A stretch of DNA of 64,000 nt. It comes from Pseudomonas fluorescens Q2-87 (lineage in GTDB: Bacteria; Pseudomonadota; Gammaproteobacteria; Pseudomonadales; Pseudomonadaceae). Of the stretch, positions 47,440-55,766 are shown piece after piece. Positions within the stretch are counted from its first letter, which is position 1. The number at the start of each line of letters is the position of its first letter. The stretch lies in assembly GCF_000281895.1 (NCBI RefSeq), contig NZ_CM001558.1, positions 4,716,556 through 4,780,555 of the forward strand, read 5' to 3'. The position numbers and the translations under genes are program-made. The notes under the pieces were generated by a model, which was not told the DNA's origin, did no database searches, and saw only the letters and a list, made by a program, of their open reading frames with translations.

Positions 47440-47575
47440 GAAGAGACAGGCCGGTTATAAGGCCGCCTCGCGCTAGCTTTTGATCTGGGCCCCCCGTTAA
47501 CCATGAGGGCATGCCGAGCCCAGGCGAGGAACCACGTGGTAGGACAAGGGCGTTTTGGTCATGAGTCTCGCCCGT
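47440..47575. other. Unexplained GC-rich spacer between nhaA and slyB
   Basis: Contains CTAGCTTTTGATCTGGGCCCC, then GTTAACCATGAGGGC and CGAGGAACCACGTGGTAGGAC. It looks like part of a longer intergenic element I have an impression of from other fluorescens-group genomes, but I cannot confirm that. No ORF is credible. Confidence 0.3.
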
Positions 47576-47578
47576 CAA

Positions 47579-48043
47579 TCAGTGCGATACGCGACTCGTA
47601 CCATCCACAGTAGAAATACGAACCCGCTCACCCACCCGGAACACCTCGTTCTCCTGCACCTGCTGCACATAGGCACGCATGCTGCCATCGTCTTCGCGAA
47701 CGGTGATTTCCACACCCTGCGTCCGAGTCAGGCCTTCTTCAGTAGCGGAGCCGATCAGCCCACCCGCCACGGCGCCGATCACTGCGGCGACGATGCTGCC
47801 ACGGCCACCACCGATGGCGCTACCGCCGACACCACCAACCACCGCACCAGCCGCACCGCCGATCGGGGTCTTGGTGCCTTCGATCTTCACTGGACGCAGG
47901 GACTCGATAGTCCCCATACGAATCGTCTGCACGCGACGCGCTTCGTCACGGGAGTAAGAGTCACCGGTCAGGCTCGACTGACAACCAGTGAGCAACATCG
48001 CCATCGTGGAAAAAGAAGCAACCAGCAAAACAGACTTACGCAT
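47579..48043 (-). CDS. slyB: SlyB-like glycine-zipper outer-membrane lipoprotein
   Basis: Lipoprotein of 154 residues from ATG 48043. The lipobox is LLTGC with Cys21. A glycine-zipper membrane segment of small residues follows (IGGAAGAVVGGVGGSAIGGG, then SIVAAVIGAVAGGLIGS, about 72-110). The C-terminus EGLTRTQGVEITVREDDG, then QENEVFRVGERVRIS is the OB-like tail of the SlyB/Pal-cross-reacting family. It is often under PhoP control in enterobacteria; no PhoP box was identified here. Confidence 0.88.
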   Translation of the reverse strand: MRKSVLLVASFSTMAMLLTGCQSSLTGDSYSRDEARRVQTIRMGTIESLRPVKIEGTKTPIGGAAGAVVGGVGGSAIGGGRGSIVAAVIGAVAGGLIGSATEEGLTRTQGVEITVREDDGSMRAYVQQVQENEVFRVGERVRISTVDGTSRVSH

Positions 48044-48213
48044 AGGATCCACTCCAAAAGACAGTGATTCATTAAACTCCGCAGCTTGACGCCTGTCACG
48101 GCCTGGCCGGGATAAAATTGCTTTCATTCAGGTGGGATACAGGCGCACCCGAAAAATTCACCAAACAGTAGCGCCAATTTCCGAAACCTGCGTCATCCAC
48201 CCAGGATTTTTTC

Positions 48214-48495
48214 ATGGATTACTTCATCATCATCGCCACCACCGTTGCCGGTCTGTATTTCCATTGGTGGCTCTACGTGCGGATCAAACGCTGGATGGAC
48301 CGCGACCTGGCGCTGTCATTGGCGGGCAAGGATGAGCTGAAGAAGGCCTACATGCTGGAACAACTGGCCCACGCCCGGGAGCAGGGAATCAAGCGCCGGG
48401 ATCTGCCGCAGTGGCTGCACACCGCTGCGGCAGGTTATGGGGCTAAGGCGCCAGGCGCTCGCGAATCCAACTTGCCCCTTGCAGGCGGTAGTTGA
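48214..48495 (+). CDS. Small membrane protein, 93 residues
   Basis: Begins [35 protein letters not shown]: one membrane helix followed by a basic and helical cytoplasmic tail ([27 protein letters not shown]). I know similar short proteins beside pdxH in pseudomonads but no function. Its last 53 nt overlap the 3' end of pdxH on the other strand, so the final residues ([12 protein letters not shown]) may be recent extension sequence. Confidence 0.75.
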   Translation: MDYFIIIATTVAGLYFHWWLYVRIKRWMDRDLALSLAGKDELKKAYMLEQLAHAREQGIKRRDLPQWLHTAAAGYGAKAPGARESNLPLAGGS

Positions 48496-49090
48496 GGCGA
48501 TCGTGCAGGCGGCTCGGGCGGCCCTGCCAGAACTCGATGCGCTCGGGCAGCAAGCGGTAACCGCCCCAATGCTCCGGACAATGAGGCTGACTGTCGCTGA
48601 AACGTTGTTCGGTGGCCTTGAGCAGGTCTTCCAGCTCACCGCGTCCGGCAATTACCCGGCTCTGGGGTGAAGCCCACGCCCCAAGACGACTGCCCAATGG
48701 GCGTACTTGGTAATAGGCGTCGGACTCCTGCGCCGTCACCTTCACCACCTCGCCTTCGATTCGCACCTGGCGCTCCAGGGAAGGCCAGAAAAACGTCATC
48801 GCCGCGAATGGGTTCGCAGCCAGTTGCTGCCCCTTCGCGCTGTCGTAGTTGGTGAAAAATGTGAAGCCCTGGGCATCCAGCCCCTTGAGCAGCAGGATCC
48901 GGCAATGCGGACGCCCATCTGCATCCACCGTCGCCAGGGTCATGGCGTTGGCCTCCACCGGGGCCTGCTCGGTTTTTACTGCGTCGGCGAACCACTGATG
49001 GAACAATGCAAACGGCTCGGCCGGGGCTTGCGCCTCGGTCAGGCCATCGCGGGTGTAGTCGCGGCGCATATCAGCCAGCGCTTGGGTCAT
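48443..49090 (-). CDS. pdxH: Pyridoxamine/pyridoxine 5'-phosphate oxidase
   Basis: FMN enzyme of 215 residues that makes pyridoxal 5'-phosphate. Features are the N-terminal [23 protein letters not shown]-binding [58 protein letters not shown], and the C-terminal substrate motif RLHDRLNYR. Length is standard. It converges with, and overlaps, the small membrane-protein gene. Confidence 0.96.
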   Translation of the reverse strand: MTQALADMRRDYTRDGLTEAQAPAEPFALFHQWFADAVKTEQAPVEANAMTLATVDADGRPHCRILLLKGLDAQGFTFFTNYDSAKGQQLAANPFAAMTFFWPSLERQVRIEGEVVKVTAQESDAYYQVRPLGSRLGAWASPQSRVIAGRGELEDLLKATEQRFSDSQPHCPEHWGGYRLLPERIEFWQGRPSRLHDRLNYRLQGASWIRERLAP

Positions 49091-49114
49091 GACGCATTCC
49101 TTGTGGTTAGCCCA

Positions 49115-50236
49115 TCACTGCTTGGAGGTATCGGCGGCCGCGACTTTCTTGGTATCGGTGGCGGCTTTGGCCGGTTGGGGTTTCTTCGCCGGGGTCGTGG
49201 TCTTGGCCGGCGCTTTTTTCGCTGGAGCCTTGGCGGCGGCCTTTTTGGCCGGGGCTTTCTTGGTGGCCGGGGTCGTTGCTTTTTTCGCCGCTGGCGTCGG
49301 GGCCGGGGCGGCAGGCTTGACGTCCTGGGCCGCCACCATCGTTACAGGGGCCGGCGCCGGCATGTTGTATTTGCTCAACAGCGCAACCATGGTGTTCTGC
49401 GGGGTCACCAGCAACTCCACACGGCGGTTCAAGGCGCGGCCTTCCACGCTGTCATTGGCCGCACGGGGTGCCACTGCGCCCATGCCGCGCAGCATCAAGC
49501 GGTCACGCTGCAAGCCGCTGAGACGGAAAATCGCCGCCACGGACTGGGCACGTTCCTGGCTGAGCTTCAGGTTGGCCGGTGCAGCGCCCGACGTGTCGGC
49601 GTGACCCAGAATCAGCACGGCGGTCTTCGGATCTGCCTCGAGGATTTTCGCAACGCGGGTGAAGGGGCCGAGGGTCACTGGCAGCAACATGGCCGGACGG
49701 TCCGGGTTGAACGAGCTGTCCACCGGAGCGGTGACCACCAACACGTTGTCGCGACGTTCAAGTTCCAGCTTGCTGTCCTGGATGGCCGTGCGCAGCTTCG
49801 GCTCGTAGTCGTCGAGCCAGGCCTGGGTGACTTTTGGGTCCGGCATCGGCACCGCCTTGGCGGTTTCCTGGTCCTTGCCACCGAACGGCCACCACCATTT
49901 GCCGTTGCTTTCGGCTTCGGCCTTGGCAATGGCCGGCGCCTTGGCTTCAGGCTTGGCTTCGGGTTTCACTGCATCTTTTTTGGCGACGTCGGCACCGTCG
50001 TCGGAAGAAAACGGCCACCACCCATGAGTGGCACCCTCGGCCTTGGCTTGGGGTGCAACGGCGGCCGGCTTCAGAGGAGCCGTTGGTGCCGTTGGCGGCG
50101 TTTCCTTGGCCGCCACTTTGTCGGAGGAACCGAACGGCCACCAGCCACTGCCGCCCTCGGCATCATTTTGTGGGGTTTGTGCGCAACCGGTAATAGCGAA
50201 GCACAGCGCCAGAGCGAGCGTTTTATTCGATGACAT
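49115..50236 (-). CDS. OmpA-domain lipoprotein with WWPFG repeats and Lys/Ala-rich tail
   Basis: Lipoprotein of 373 residues from ATG 50236, with lipobox AITGC and Cys18. Three copies of a WWPF(G/S) motif near residues 31, 73 and 119 are separated by Ala/Pro/Lys-rich linkers. An OmpA peptidoglycan-binding domain follows (about 175-290; VLILGHADTSGAAPANLKLSQERAQSVAAIF, then GRALNRRVELLV). The last ~75 residues are almost only K, A, P and T in AKKAPAKKA-type repeats, like histone-H1-like AlgP tails. The tail may bind anionic polymers such as LPS, teichoic-like glycans or DNA. The Asp and Arg residues that contact peptidoglycan are in place. Confidence 0.85.
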   Translation of the reverse strand: MSSNKTLALALCFAITGCAQTPQNDAEGGSGWWPFGSSDKVAAKETPPTAPTAPLKPAAVAPQAKAEGATHGWWPFSSDDGADVAKKDAVKPEAKPEAKAPAIAKAEAESNGKWWWPFGGKDQETAKAVPMPDPKVTQAWLDDYEPKLRTAIQDSKLELERRDNVLVVTAPVDSSFNPDRPAMLLPVTLGPFTRVAKILEADPKTAVLILGHADTSGAAPANLKLSQERAQSVAAIFRLSGLQRDRLMLRGMGAVAPRAANDSVEGRALNRRVELLVTPQNTMVALLSKYNMPAPAPVTMVAAQDVKPAAPAPTPAAKKATTPATKKAPAKKAAAKAPAKKAPAKTTTPAKKPQPAKAATDTKKVAAADTSKQ

Positions 50237-50353
50237 TGGATATCCACAAAATGATTTGAATGAAAAATAAAAGGCCAGGTTCGGCCGCATAAACAGACGC
50301 TTGGAAACTGAAAAGGACACGAGGTTCCTGTGTCCACTGCCTTCAATGGCTTT

Positions 50354-51505
50354 TTACAGACAAGTGGCAAGTACCCTCGCCAGGTTCTGAGCGCGCGGGT
50401 CCATCAACACATAAGGCCCGAGAGTGTTCGTCACGAAGCCGAACGCCACATCATGCTCTGGATCGGCAAAACCGATGGAGCCCCCTGCCCCCGGATGTCC
50501 AAATGCTCGCGGGCCGAGGCCGTAGGTCGCGTTCGGTACGTCCGGCTGGTCGAGCATGCATCCCAGGCCAAAACGGGTCTGGGTCAGCAGTGTCTTGTCT
50601 TCGCCGAAGCTGTGCTGGCGAGTCAGCTCGTCAAGCATTTCGCCTTCCAGCAAGCTTCCGTCCAACAGCCCGGCGTAGAACCCTGCCAGGCTGCGCGCAT
50701 TGCCGTGGCCGTTGGCCGCCGGCTGCTGCATGCGCCGCCATTGCGGTTTGTTGGTGCTGGTCATGATCGACGGCGGGTTGGTGAATGCGCGGGTAGTCAT
50801 GGCCGTGGGTTCGCGCATCGTCACTTGCAACAGACGCTGGGCCGCCGCATCGCCGGCATTGCCTTTGCCGCGGGCGATATGGGCCACGCGGTGAAACTCT
50901 TCGTCGGCCAGGCCTACATGAAAATCCAGCCCCAACGGTTTGGCGACCCGGGCCACGATGGATTCGCCCGGACCACGACCGTCAGCCCTGCGCAACAACT
51001 CGCCAACCAGCCAACCGTAAGTGATCGCGGCGTAACCGTGGCCTTCGCCCGGCGTCCACCACGGTGTTTCAGCGGCCAGCGCATCGACCATGGTTTGCCA
51101 GTCATACAGCGCTTCGGGCGGCAGCAGTTCGCGCAACGCCGGGAGCCCGGCCTGATGGCAGAGCAACTGGCGCAGGGTAATGGAGGCCTTGCCGGCCGCA
51201 GCGAATTCTGGCCAATAGCGGGCAACCGGGGCGTCCAGTTGCAACTTGCCTTCGGCCACCAGTTGCAGGGCAGTGACGGCCGTGAAGGTCTTGGTGCAGG
51301 AAAACAGATTGGCGATGGTGTCGCTGTGCCACGCTTCACTGCCATCCTTGTCAGCCGTGCCGGCCCACAGATCGATCACCGTGCGGCCACCGACCTGGAT
51401 ACACAGCGCCGCACCGCGCTCTTGAGGATCGTCGAACAGTGCCGCGAAGGCTTCACGCACCGCTTCGAACTGAAGCTCATAATGACCTTGAATCTGCACC
51501 CGCAA
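50354..51505 (-). CDS. Serine beta-lactamase-like hydrolase (esterase family VIII type)
   Basis: Protein of 383 residues with the class C beta-lactamase fold and no evident signal peptide. The SxxK motif is FSCTKTFTAV (Ser-Cys-Thr-Lys, about 70), and the YxN-like motif lies in GHGYAAITYGWLVGELL. HPGAGGSIGFADPE takes the place of the KTG box. Cytoplasmic proteins of this kind are usually esterases or peptidases rather than true beta-lactamases. It is divergent from nothing and follows the OmpA gene's promoter region. Confidence 0.87.
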   Translation of the reverse strand: MRVQIQGHYELQFEAVREAFAALFDDPQERGAALCIQVGGRTVIDLWAGTADKDGSEAWHSDTIANLFSCTKTFTAVTALQLVAEGKLQLDAPVARYWPEFAAAGKASITLRQLLCHQAGLPALRELLPPEALYDWQTMVDALAAETPWWTPGEGHGYAAITYGWLVGELLRRADGRGPGESIVARVAKPLGLDFHVGLADEEFHRVAHIARGKGNAGDAAAQRLLQVTMREPTAMTTRAFTNPPSIMTSTNKPQWRRMQQPAANGHGNARSLAGFYAGLLDGSLLEGEMLDELTRQHSFGEDKTLLTQTRFGLGCMLDQPDVPNATYGLGPRAFGHPGAGGSIGFADPEHDVAFGFVTNTLGPYVLMDPRAQNLARVLATCL

Positions 51506-51602
51506 CTCCTTTGAAACAAAGACTTTTCAGAGTGGCTGGCATTGTTTCAGGCATTAGGGTTTTTGGGAACCGCCACAGGACGGCTGGCGGGACACTGATC
51601 CG

Positions 51603-51736
51603 TGTGGCGAGGGAGCTTGCTCCCGCTGGGTTGCGAAGCAGCCCCCTCGGAAATCTGGTCGTGATCAGCCTGGCGCACCGCGATGCCGGGATTCGGGTCT
51701 GCTGCGCAGCCCAGCGGGAGCAAGCTCCCTCGCCAC
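51603..51736. repeat. REP pair (type B), inverted
   Basis: GTGGCGAGGGAGCTTGCTCC and its reverse complement are 134 nt apart. Inner extensions CGCTGGG(T/C)TGCG also pair, so the stem is long. Confidence 0.88.
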
Positions 51737-51764
51737 AACAGCGTCCATCGCCAGAGCGGCTCCG

Positions 51765-53909
51765 TCAGGAAATTTCCCGCCGAAACGGCGGCAACGCATT
51801 GAGGATCGCCTTGCCGTAGCGCTGGGTCACCAACCTGCGGTCGAGCAACGTGATGGTGCCGCGGTCTTCTTCGGTACGCAGCAAGCGACCACAGGCCTGG
51901 ACCAGCTTCAGCGAGGCGTCCGGCACGGAGATTTCCATGAACGGGTTGCCGCCACGGGCTTCGATCCATTCGGCCAGCGCCGCTTCCACCGGATCGTCCG
52001 GGACCGAGAACGGGATCTTGGCGATCACCACGTGCTCGCAGTAGGCACCGGGCAAGTCCACGCCTTCGGCAAAACTCGCCAGGCCGAACAGCACGCTGGA
52101 ATCCCCGCCATCGACCCGCGCCTTGTGCTTGTTGAGGGTTTCCTGCTTCGACAGGTTGCCCTGGATGAAAACCTGTTTGCGCCAGTCACGGTCAAGGCCA
52201 TCGAACACGTCCTGCATCTGTTTGCGCGAGGAAAACAGCACCAGGGTGCCCCGTGAGCCTTCCACCAGTTCCGGCAGGTCGCGGATGATCGCGGCGGTAT
52301 GGGCGGCGGCGTCCCGAGGATCGGCCTTGAGGTCCGGCACCCGCAGCACGCCAGCATCGGCATGGTGGAAGGGGCTCGGGACCACGGCGGTCACGGCTTT
52401 TTTCGGCAGGCCGGCACGCATGCGGAAGCGGTCGAAGGTGCCCAGGGCGGTCAGGGTGGCGGATGTCACCAGCGCGCCATAGGCCACGTTCCACAAATTG
52501 CGCCGCAGCATGTCCGCTGCCAGGATCGGGCTGGCATTGACCTCGATGTCGAACAGCGAACCGCTTTCGGCCAGGGTCAGCCACCGTGCCATCGGCGGGT
52601 TGTCTTCCGGGTCTTCAACCGTGAATGCGGTCCACAGTTCCCAGTTGCCTTGCGAACGAGACAACAGGCTGCCGAACAGCGGATACCATTCCTCGGCCTG
52701 GTTGCTGGCGATGCCGATATTGACCTCGCCATCCATGCCTTCCTTGAGCAGGTCGGTCAGGCGGGTGAACAAGTCGGTCAAGCGCGCGAAGCCTTTCTTG
52801 AGCTCGATGCCCATCTCGCGCATGTGCTCGGGAATCACCCCGCCGACAAAACGATGGCGTGGTCGCTCACGGCCCTCGACGTCTTCGCCGGGCTTGAAAT
52901 CGGCCACCTGCTCACAAGCTGTGAACATGAACTGCTGGTTGGTCTTGATCTCCCGGGCAAGCTCCGGCACTTGTTCGATGAACTTGCCCAGGTCTCCTGG
53001 CAGCGGGTGTTGGGCCAACAACTTGGTGAGGTTCTTGGCGGTGGTCTCCAGCCAGTCGGCGGTGGAACGCAGCCGCGTGTAGTGGGCAAAATGGCCGATG
53101 GCCTTGTCCGGCAGGTGATGGCCTTCGTCGAACACATAGATCGTGTCCCGCGGGTCCGGCAGCACTGCGCCACCGCCCAGGGCCAGGTCGGCCAGCACCA
53201 TGTCGTGGTTGGTGACGATCACGTCGACCTTGCCCATGCCTTCGCGGGCCTTATAGAAGGCGCACTGGCCGAAATTCGGGCAATGACGGTTGGTGCATTG
53301 GCTATGGTCGGTCGTCAGGCGGGACCAGTCGGCATCTTCCAGGGCCGTGGACCAGCTGTCGCGGTCGCCGTCCCACTTATTGCCGGCCAGTTTCTCGATC
53401 ATGCTGGTGAACAGCTTCTGGCTCGCCTCGTCGACTTCGATCTTGAAGCCTTCTTCTTCGAACAGCTGGGCCGTGGCGGTCTGCGCCTGGCCTTCCTGCA
53501 GCAACATGTCGAGCTTGGACAGGCACATGTAGCGTCCGCGCCCCTTGGCCAGGGCGAACGTGAAGTTCAAGCCGCTGTTGCGCATCAGGTCGGGCAAGTC
53601 CTTGTAGACGATCTGCTCTTGCAGGGCGACGGTGGCCGTGGCGATCACCAGGCGTTTGCCGGCGGCCTTGGCGGTGGGGATGGCCGCCAGGCTGTAGGCC
53701 ACGGTCTTGCCGGTACCGGTGCCGGCCTCGACCGCCACGACGGCGGGCTCGCCACTGCGCCGGCCTTCGTCGTCGGTGTCGATGTCACCCAGGACTTTTG
53801 CCACTTCGGCAATCATCAGGCGCTGGCCATATCGCGGCTTGAGGCTCTTGGCTTCGAGAAAACGCGAATAGGCGCCCTGGATCGTGGTTTTGAGTTCGGT
53901 GCTGATCAT
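51765..53909 (-). CDS. dinG: ATP-dependent DNA helicase DinG
   Basis: Superfamily 2 XPD-like 5'-3' helicase of 714 residues that resolves R-loops and forked DNA. Walker A is EAGTGTGKTVAYSLA (61-75). Fe-S cluster cysteines lie in the segment around 205-225 (QCTNRHCPNFGQCAFYK). The DEAH-like box is VFDEGHHLPD, and the C-terminal motif is QACGRLLRTEEDRGTITLLDRR. A LexA-type box 23 nt upstream of the start suggests SOS control. It is divergent from a small membrane-protein gene. Confidence 0.96.
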   Translation of the reverse strand: MISTELKTTIQGAYSRFLEAKSLKPRYGQRLMIAEVAKVLGDIDTDDEGRRSGEPAVVAVEAGTGTGKTVAYSLAAIPTAKAAGKRLVIATATVALQEQIVYKDLPDLMRNSGLNFTFALAKGRGRYMCLSKLDMLLQEGQAQTATAQLFEEEGFKIEVDEASQKLFTSMIEKLAGNKWDGDRDSWSTALEDADWSRLTTDHSQCTNRHCPNFGQCAFYKAREGMGKVDVIVTNHDMVLADLALGGGAVLPDPRDTIYVFDEGHHLPDKAIGHFAHYTRLRSTADWLETTAKNLTKLLAQHPLPGDLGKFIEQVPELAREIKTNQQFMFTACEQVADFKPGEDVEGRERPRHRFVGGVIPEHMREMGIELKKGFARLTDLFTRLTDLLKEGMDGEVNIGIASNQAEEWYPLFGSLLSRSQGNWELWTAFTVEDPEDNPPMARWLTLAESGSLFDIEVNASPILAADMLRRNLWNVAYGALVTSATLTALGTFDRFRMRAGLPKKAVTAVVPSPFHHADAGVLRVPDLKADPRDAAAHTAAIIRDLPELVEGSRGTLVLFSSRKQMQDVFDGLDRDWRKQVFIQGNLSKQETLNKHKARVDGGDSSVLFGLASFAEGVDLPGAYCEHVVIAKIPFSVPDDPVEAALAEWIEARGGNPFMEISVPDASLKLVQACGRLLRTEEDRGTITLLDRRLVTQRYGKAILNALPPFRREIS

Positions 53910-53931
53910 GAATGGTCGGGCGCTAAAAACG

Positions 53932-53947
53932 CTGGATAAATTTTCAG
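53932..53947. promoter_or_regulatory. LexA box upstream of dinG
   Basis: CTGGATAAATTTTCAG fits CTG-N10-CAG with an AT-rich centre, 23 nt before the dinG start. E. coli dinG is also a LexA gene. Confidence 0.72.
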
Positions 53948-54008
53948 TGGTTCGGATCGGCGGCTATCATACCCCGCTAATGAATCCTGCGCAGAACGGA
54001 GTAACCCA

Positions 54009-54473
54009 ATGACACCCTTTGCCCTTATCTACACCCTGCATTTACTGGCCGCCCTGATCTGGGTCGGCGGCATGTTCTTCGCCTGGATGATCCTGCGACC
54101 CGCCGCAATGACGGCGCTTGAGGGCCCTGCTCGACTCAAGTTATGGGTAGAAGTGTTTCAACGTTTTTTCGTCTGGGTCTGGGTGGCAGTGGTGCTTTTG
54201 CCGATCAGCGGCGTAGGCCTGGTTCACGTGCGCTTCGCCGGCTTCGAAACCGCGCCGCGCTATGTGCAGGTCATGATGGGGCTGTATGTGGTGATGACGG
54301 CGCTGTTTATCCGGATCCAAGCCTTGCAGTTACCATCGTTGCGCAACGCCGTGACGGCCCAGGACTGGCCGGGGGGTGCGGCAGTATTAGGGAAGATTCG
54401 CCAACTGGTGGGGATCAATCTGTTGGTCGGGTTGCTGGTGGTAGCCATTGGCGCGGCGCGGCCGATGTTCTGA
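54009..54473 (+). CDS. CopD-like integral membrane protein
   Basis: Inner-membrane protein of 154 residues with four hydrophobic segments. The N-terminal HLLAALIWVGGMFFAWMILRPAAM has the His and Trp pattern of CopD/YckC-type proteins. The family is sometimes tied to copper or heme handling, but the role of this short version is unknown. An upstream TATCAT at 53963 is a possible -10. Confidence 0.78.
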   Translation: MTPFALIYTLHLLAALIWVGGMFFAWMILRPAAMTALEGPARLKLWVEVFQRFFVWVWVAVVLLPISGVGLVHVRFAGFETAPRYVQVMMGLYVVMTALFIRIQALQLPSLRNAVTAQDWPGGAAVLGKIRQLVGINLLVGLLVVAIGAARPMF

Positions 54474-54491
54474 AAAAAACTCCAATGCCCC

Positions 54492-54580
54492 TGTGGGAGC
54501 GGGCTTGCTCGCGAAGAAGGAGTATCTGGTAGATGAATACTCACTGACCCACCGCCTTCGCGAGCAAGCCCGCTCCCACA
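54492..54580. repeat. REP pair (type A), inverted
   Basis: TGTGGGAGCGGGCTTGCTCG and its reverse complement lie between converging genes. Confidence 0.88.
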
Positions 54581-54596
54581 GGGTTTGCTACTGATC

Positions 54597-55355
54597 TTAG
54601 AACCGTTGCACCGTCACCGCCCCCGCCGCGCCGGCAGGCCCTGGCTGGCCCTCTGCTCCGGGGCGGCCGCTTTTGCCACCATCGGCGGTATAGACGAGGC
54701 AGCCCTTGGCCTTGCCTCCTTTGCCCGGTTTGCCCCCCGGCCCTGGCGCGCCACCGACGCCACCGTCCACGGTCACCTTGATCTGTTCGGCAGGGTAGGC
54801 GCGAGGCAGCTCCAGGCGCACCAGTGCACCGGCGGCACCCGGCTGGCCATCGCTGCCATTGCTGCCGTCGGCACCGCGTCCAGCCGAACCCCAGGTGCAA
54901 CCCGGCGCCTGGCCGTTGGCGCCGTCGAGACCGACGTAGCCCGGCGCACCGGCACCACCGCGAGCATCCACCGACAATAAAGGTGCATTCAGCGCTTCAA
55001 AACGCAGATTGAGATCGCGCCCCGGCCGTGCCGCCTTCGTAAAAGTGCCGGGTGCGCCGCGAGCAGTGATCTGGCTGCCATCGGCCATTTCAGCCTGGGC
55101 CACTTTCATTGCCAACACCTGTTGAGCCGGCACAATGGCGATTCGCGCTTCACGCCCCAGGTGCAATTGGGCGATGGTCAGCTCAGTGACATTGGACGGC
55201 ACCAGCAGCGTGCCGTAGTCAGCCACGTCGAGCCGTTCCAGGGCCAAGGTGCTGGTGGTGTTGGGCAGGCGCATCAATGAATGGCTTTCTACCTGGAGCA
55301 CTTGGGCCGAAGCCCATGGGCACACGAGTGCGACGAGCAGACACAATTTACGCAT
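54597..55355 (-). CDS. Exported collagen-like (Gly-X-Y) protein
   Basis: Protein of 252 residues from ATG 55355 with a signal peptide (MRKLCLLVALVCPWASA). Residues ~25-120 form a beta-rich head (LMRLPNTTSTLALERLDVADYGTLLVP). The rest is Gly-rich with broken Gly-X-Y runs (DARGGAGAPGYVGLDGANG, GSDGQPGAAGALV, GVGGAPGPGGKPGKGGKAKG, GRPGAEGQPGPAGAAGAV). Two cysteines, in PGCTWG and AKGCLVY, interrupt the repeats. Function is unknown; it could form a short triple helix or an extended surface structure. Its start overlaps the 3' end of the DUF1145 gene. Confidence 0.8.
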   Translation of the reverse strand: MRKLCLLVALVCPWASAQVLQVESHSLMRLPNTTSTLALERLDVADYGTLLVPSNVTELTIAQLHLGREARIAIVPAQQVLAMKVAQAEMADGSQITARGAPGTFTKAARPGRDLNLRFEALNAPLLSVDARGGAGAPGYVGLDGANGQAPGCTWGSAGRGADGSNGSDGQPGAAGALVRLELPRAYPAEQIKVTVDGGVGGAPGPGGKPGKGGKAKGCLVYTADGGKSGRPGAEGQPGPAGAAGAVTVQRF

Positions 55356-55620
55356 GGGAAGCCTCTGGCGCGGTCGGAAGGGTTTGCAGATGGAAGATGC
55401 CGAACAGCAGCACTCTGAGGCGATCACGACCCGGCGCAGGGCGACCACGGAAACTGGCCCTGAACAGCAGTAATTCCAGCAGATGGAGCGCCAGCAAAAA
55501 CGCGCCGGCGAGATTGACCAGCAGATGCAGCGGCTGGACGAACGGCACGATCAAGTTGACCAGCACCACCAGCCAGAACAGCAGGGTCAGCAAGCGACCC
55601 AGCCCCCAAAACACCTTCAT
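55348..55620 (-). CDS. DUF1145 family small membrane protein
   Basis: Protein of 90 residues from ATG 55620. Two or three hydrophobic segments (FWGLGRLLTLLFWLVVLVNLIVPF, LLVNLAGAFLLALHLLELLLF) are followed by a basic loop. It matches the YhhL/DUF1145 family of unknown function. The last codons overlap the start of the collagen-like gene by 8 nt, so the two are likely co-translated. Confidence 0.82.
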   Translation of the reverse strand: MKVFWGLGRLLTLLFWLVVLVNLIVPFVQPLHLLVNLAGAFLLALHLLELLLFRASFRGRPAPGRDRLRVLLFGIFHLQTLPTAPEASHA

Positions 55621-55766
55621 ACGGCCCCCCGGTCGAGCATTATTCTTTGCACGCACAGTAACGGCTTGCGCGCTGGATAAGCCAGAGGGCCAGGCAAATT
55701 TAATCTAGCCCGAGCATCCGCCCGCCGGATCGTCTCGTCGACGACCCGGCAGCCCTGGCCCGCGCC

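Noticed and set aside
50354..51505. Antibiotic-resistance class C beta-lactamase
   Set aside because: No signal peptide, and the KTG box is replaced by an HPGAGG motif, as in esterases of this fold.
52299..53939. 546-codon plus-strand frame opposite dinG
   Set aside because: Shadow of dinG; no recognisable domain, no ribosome site.
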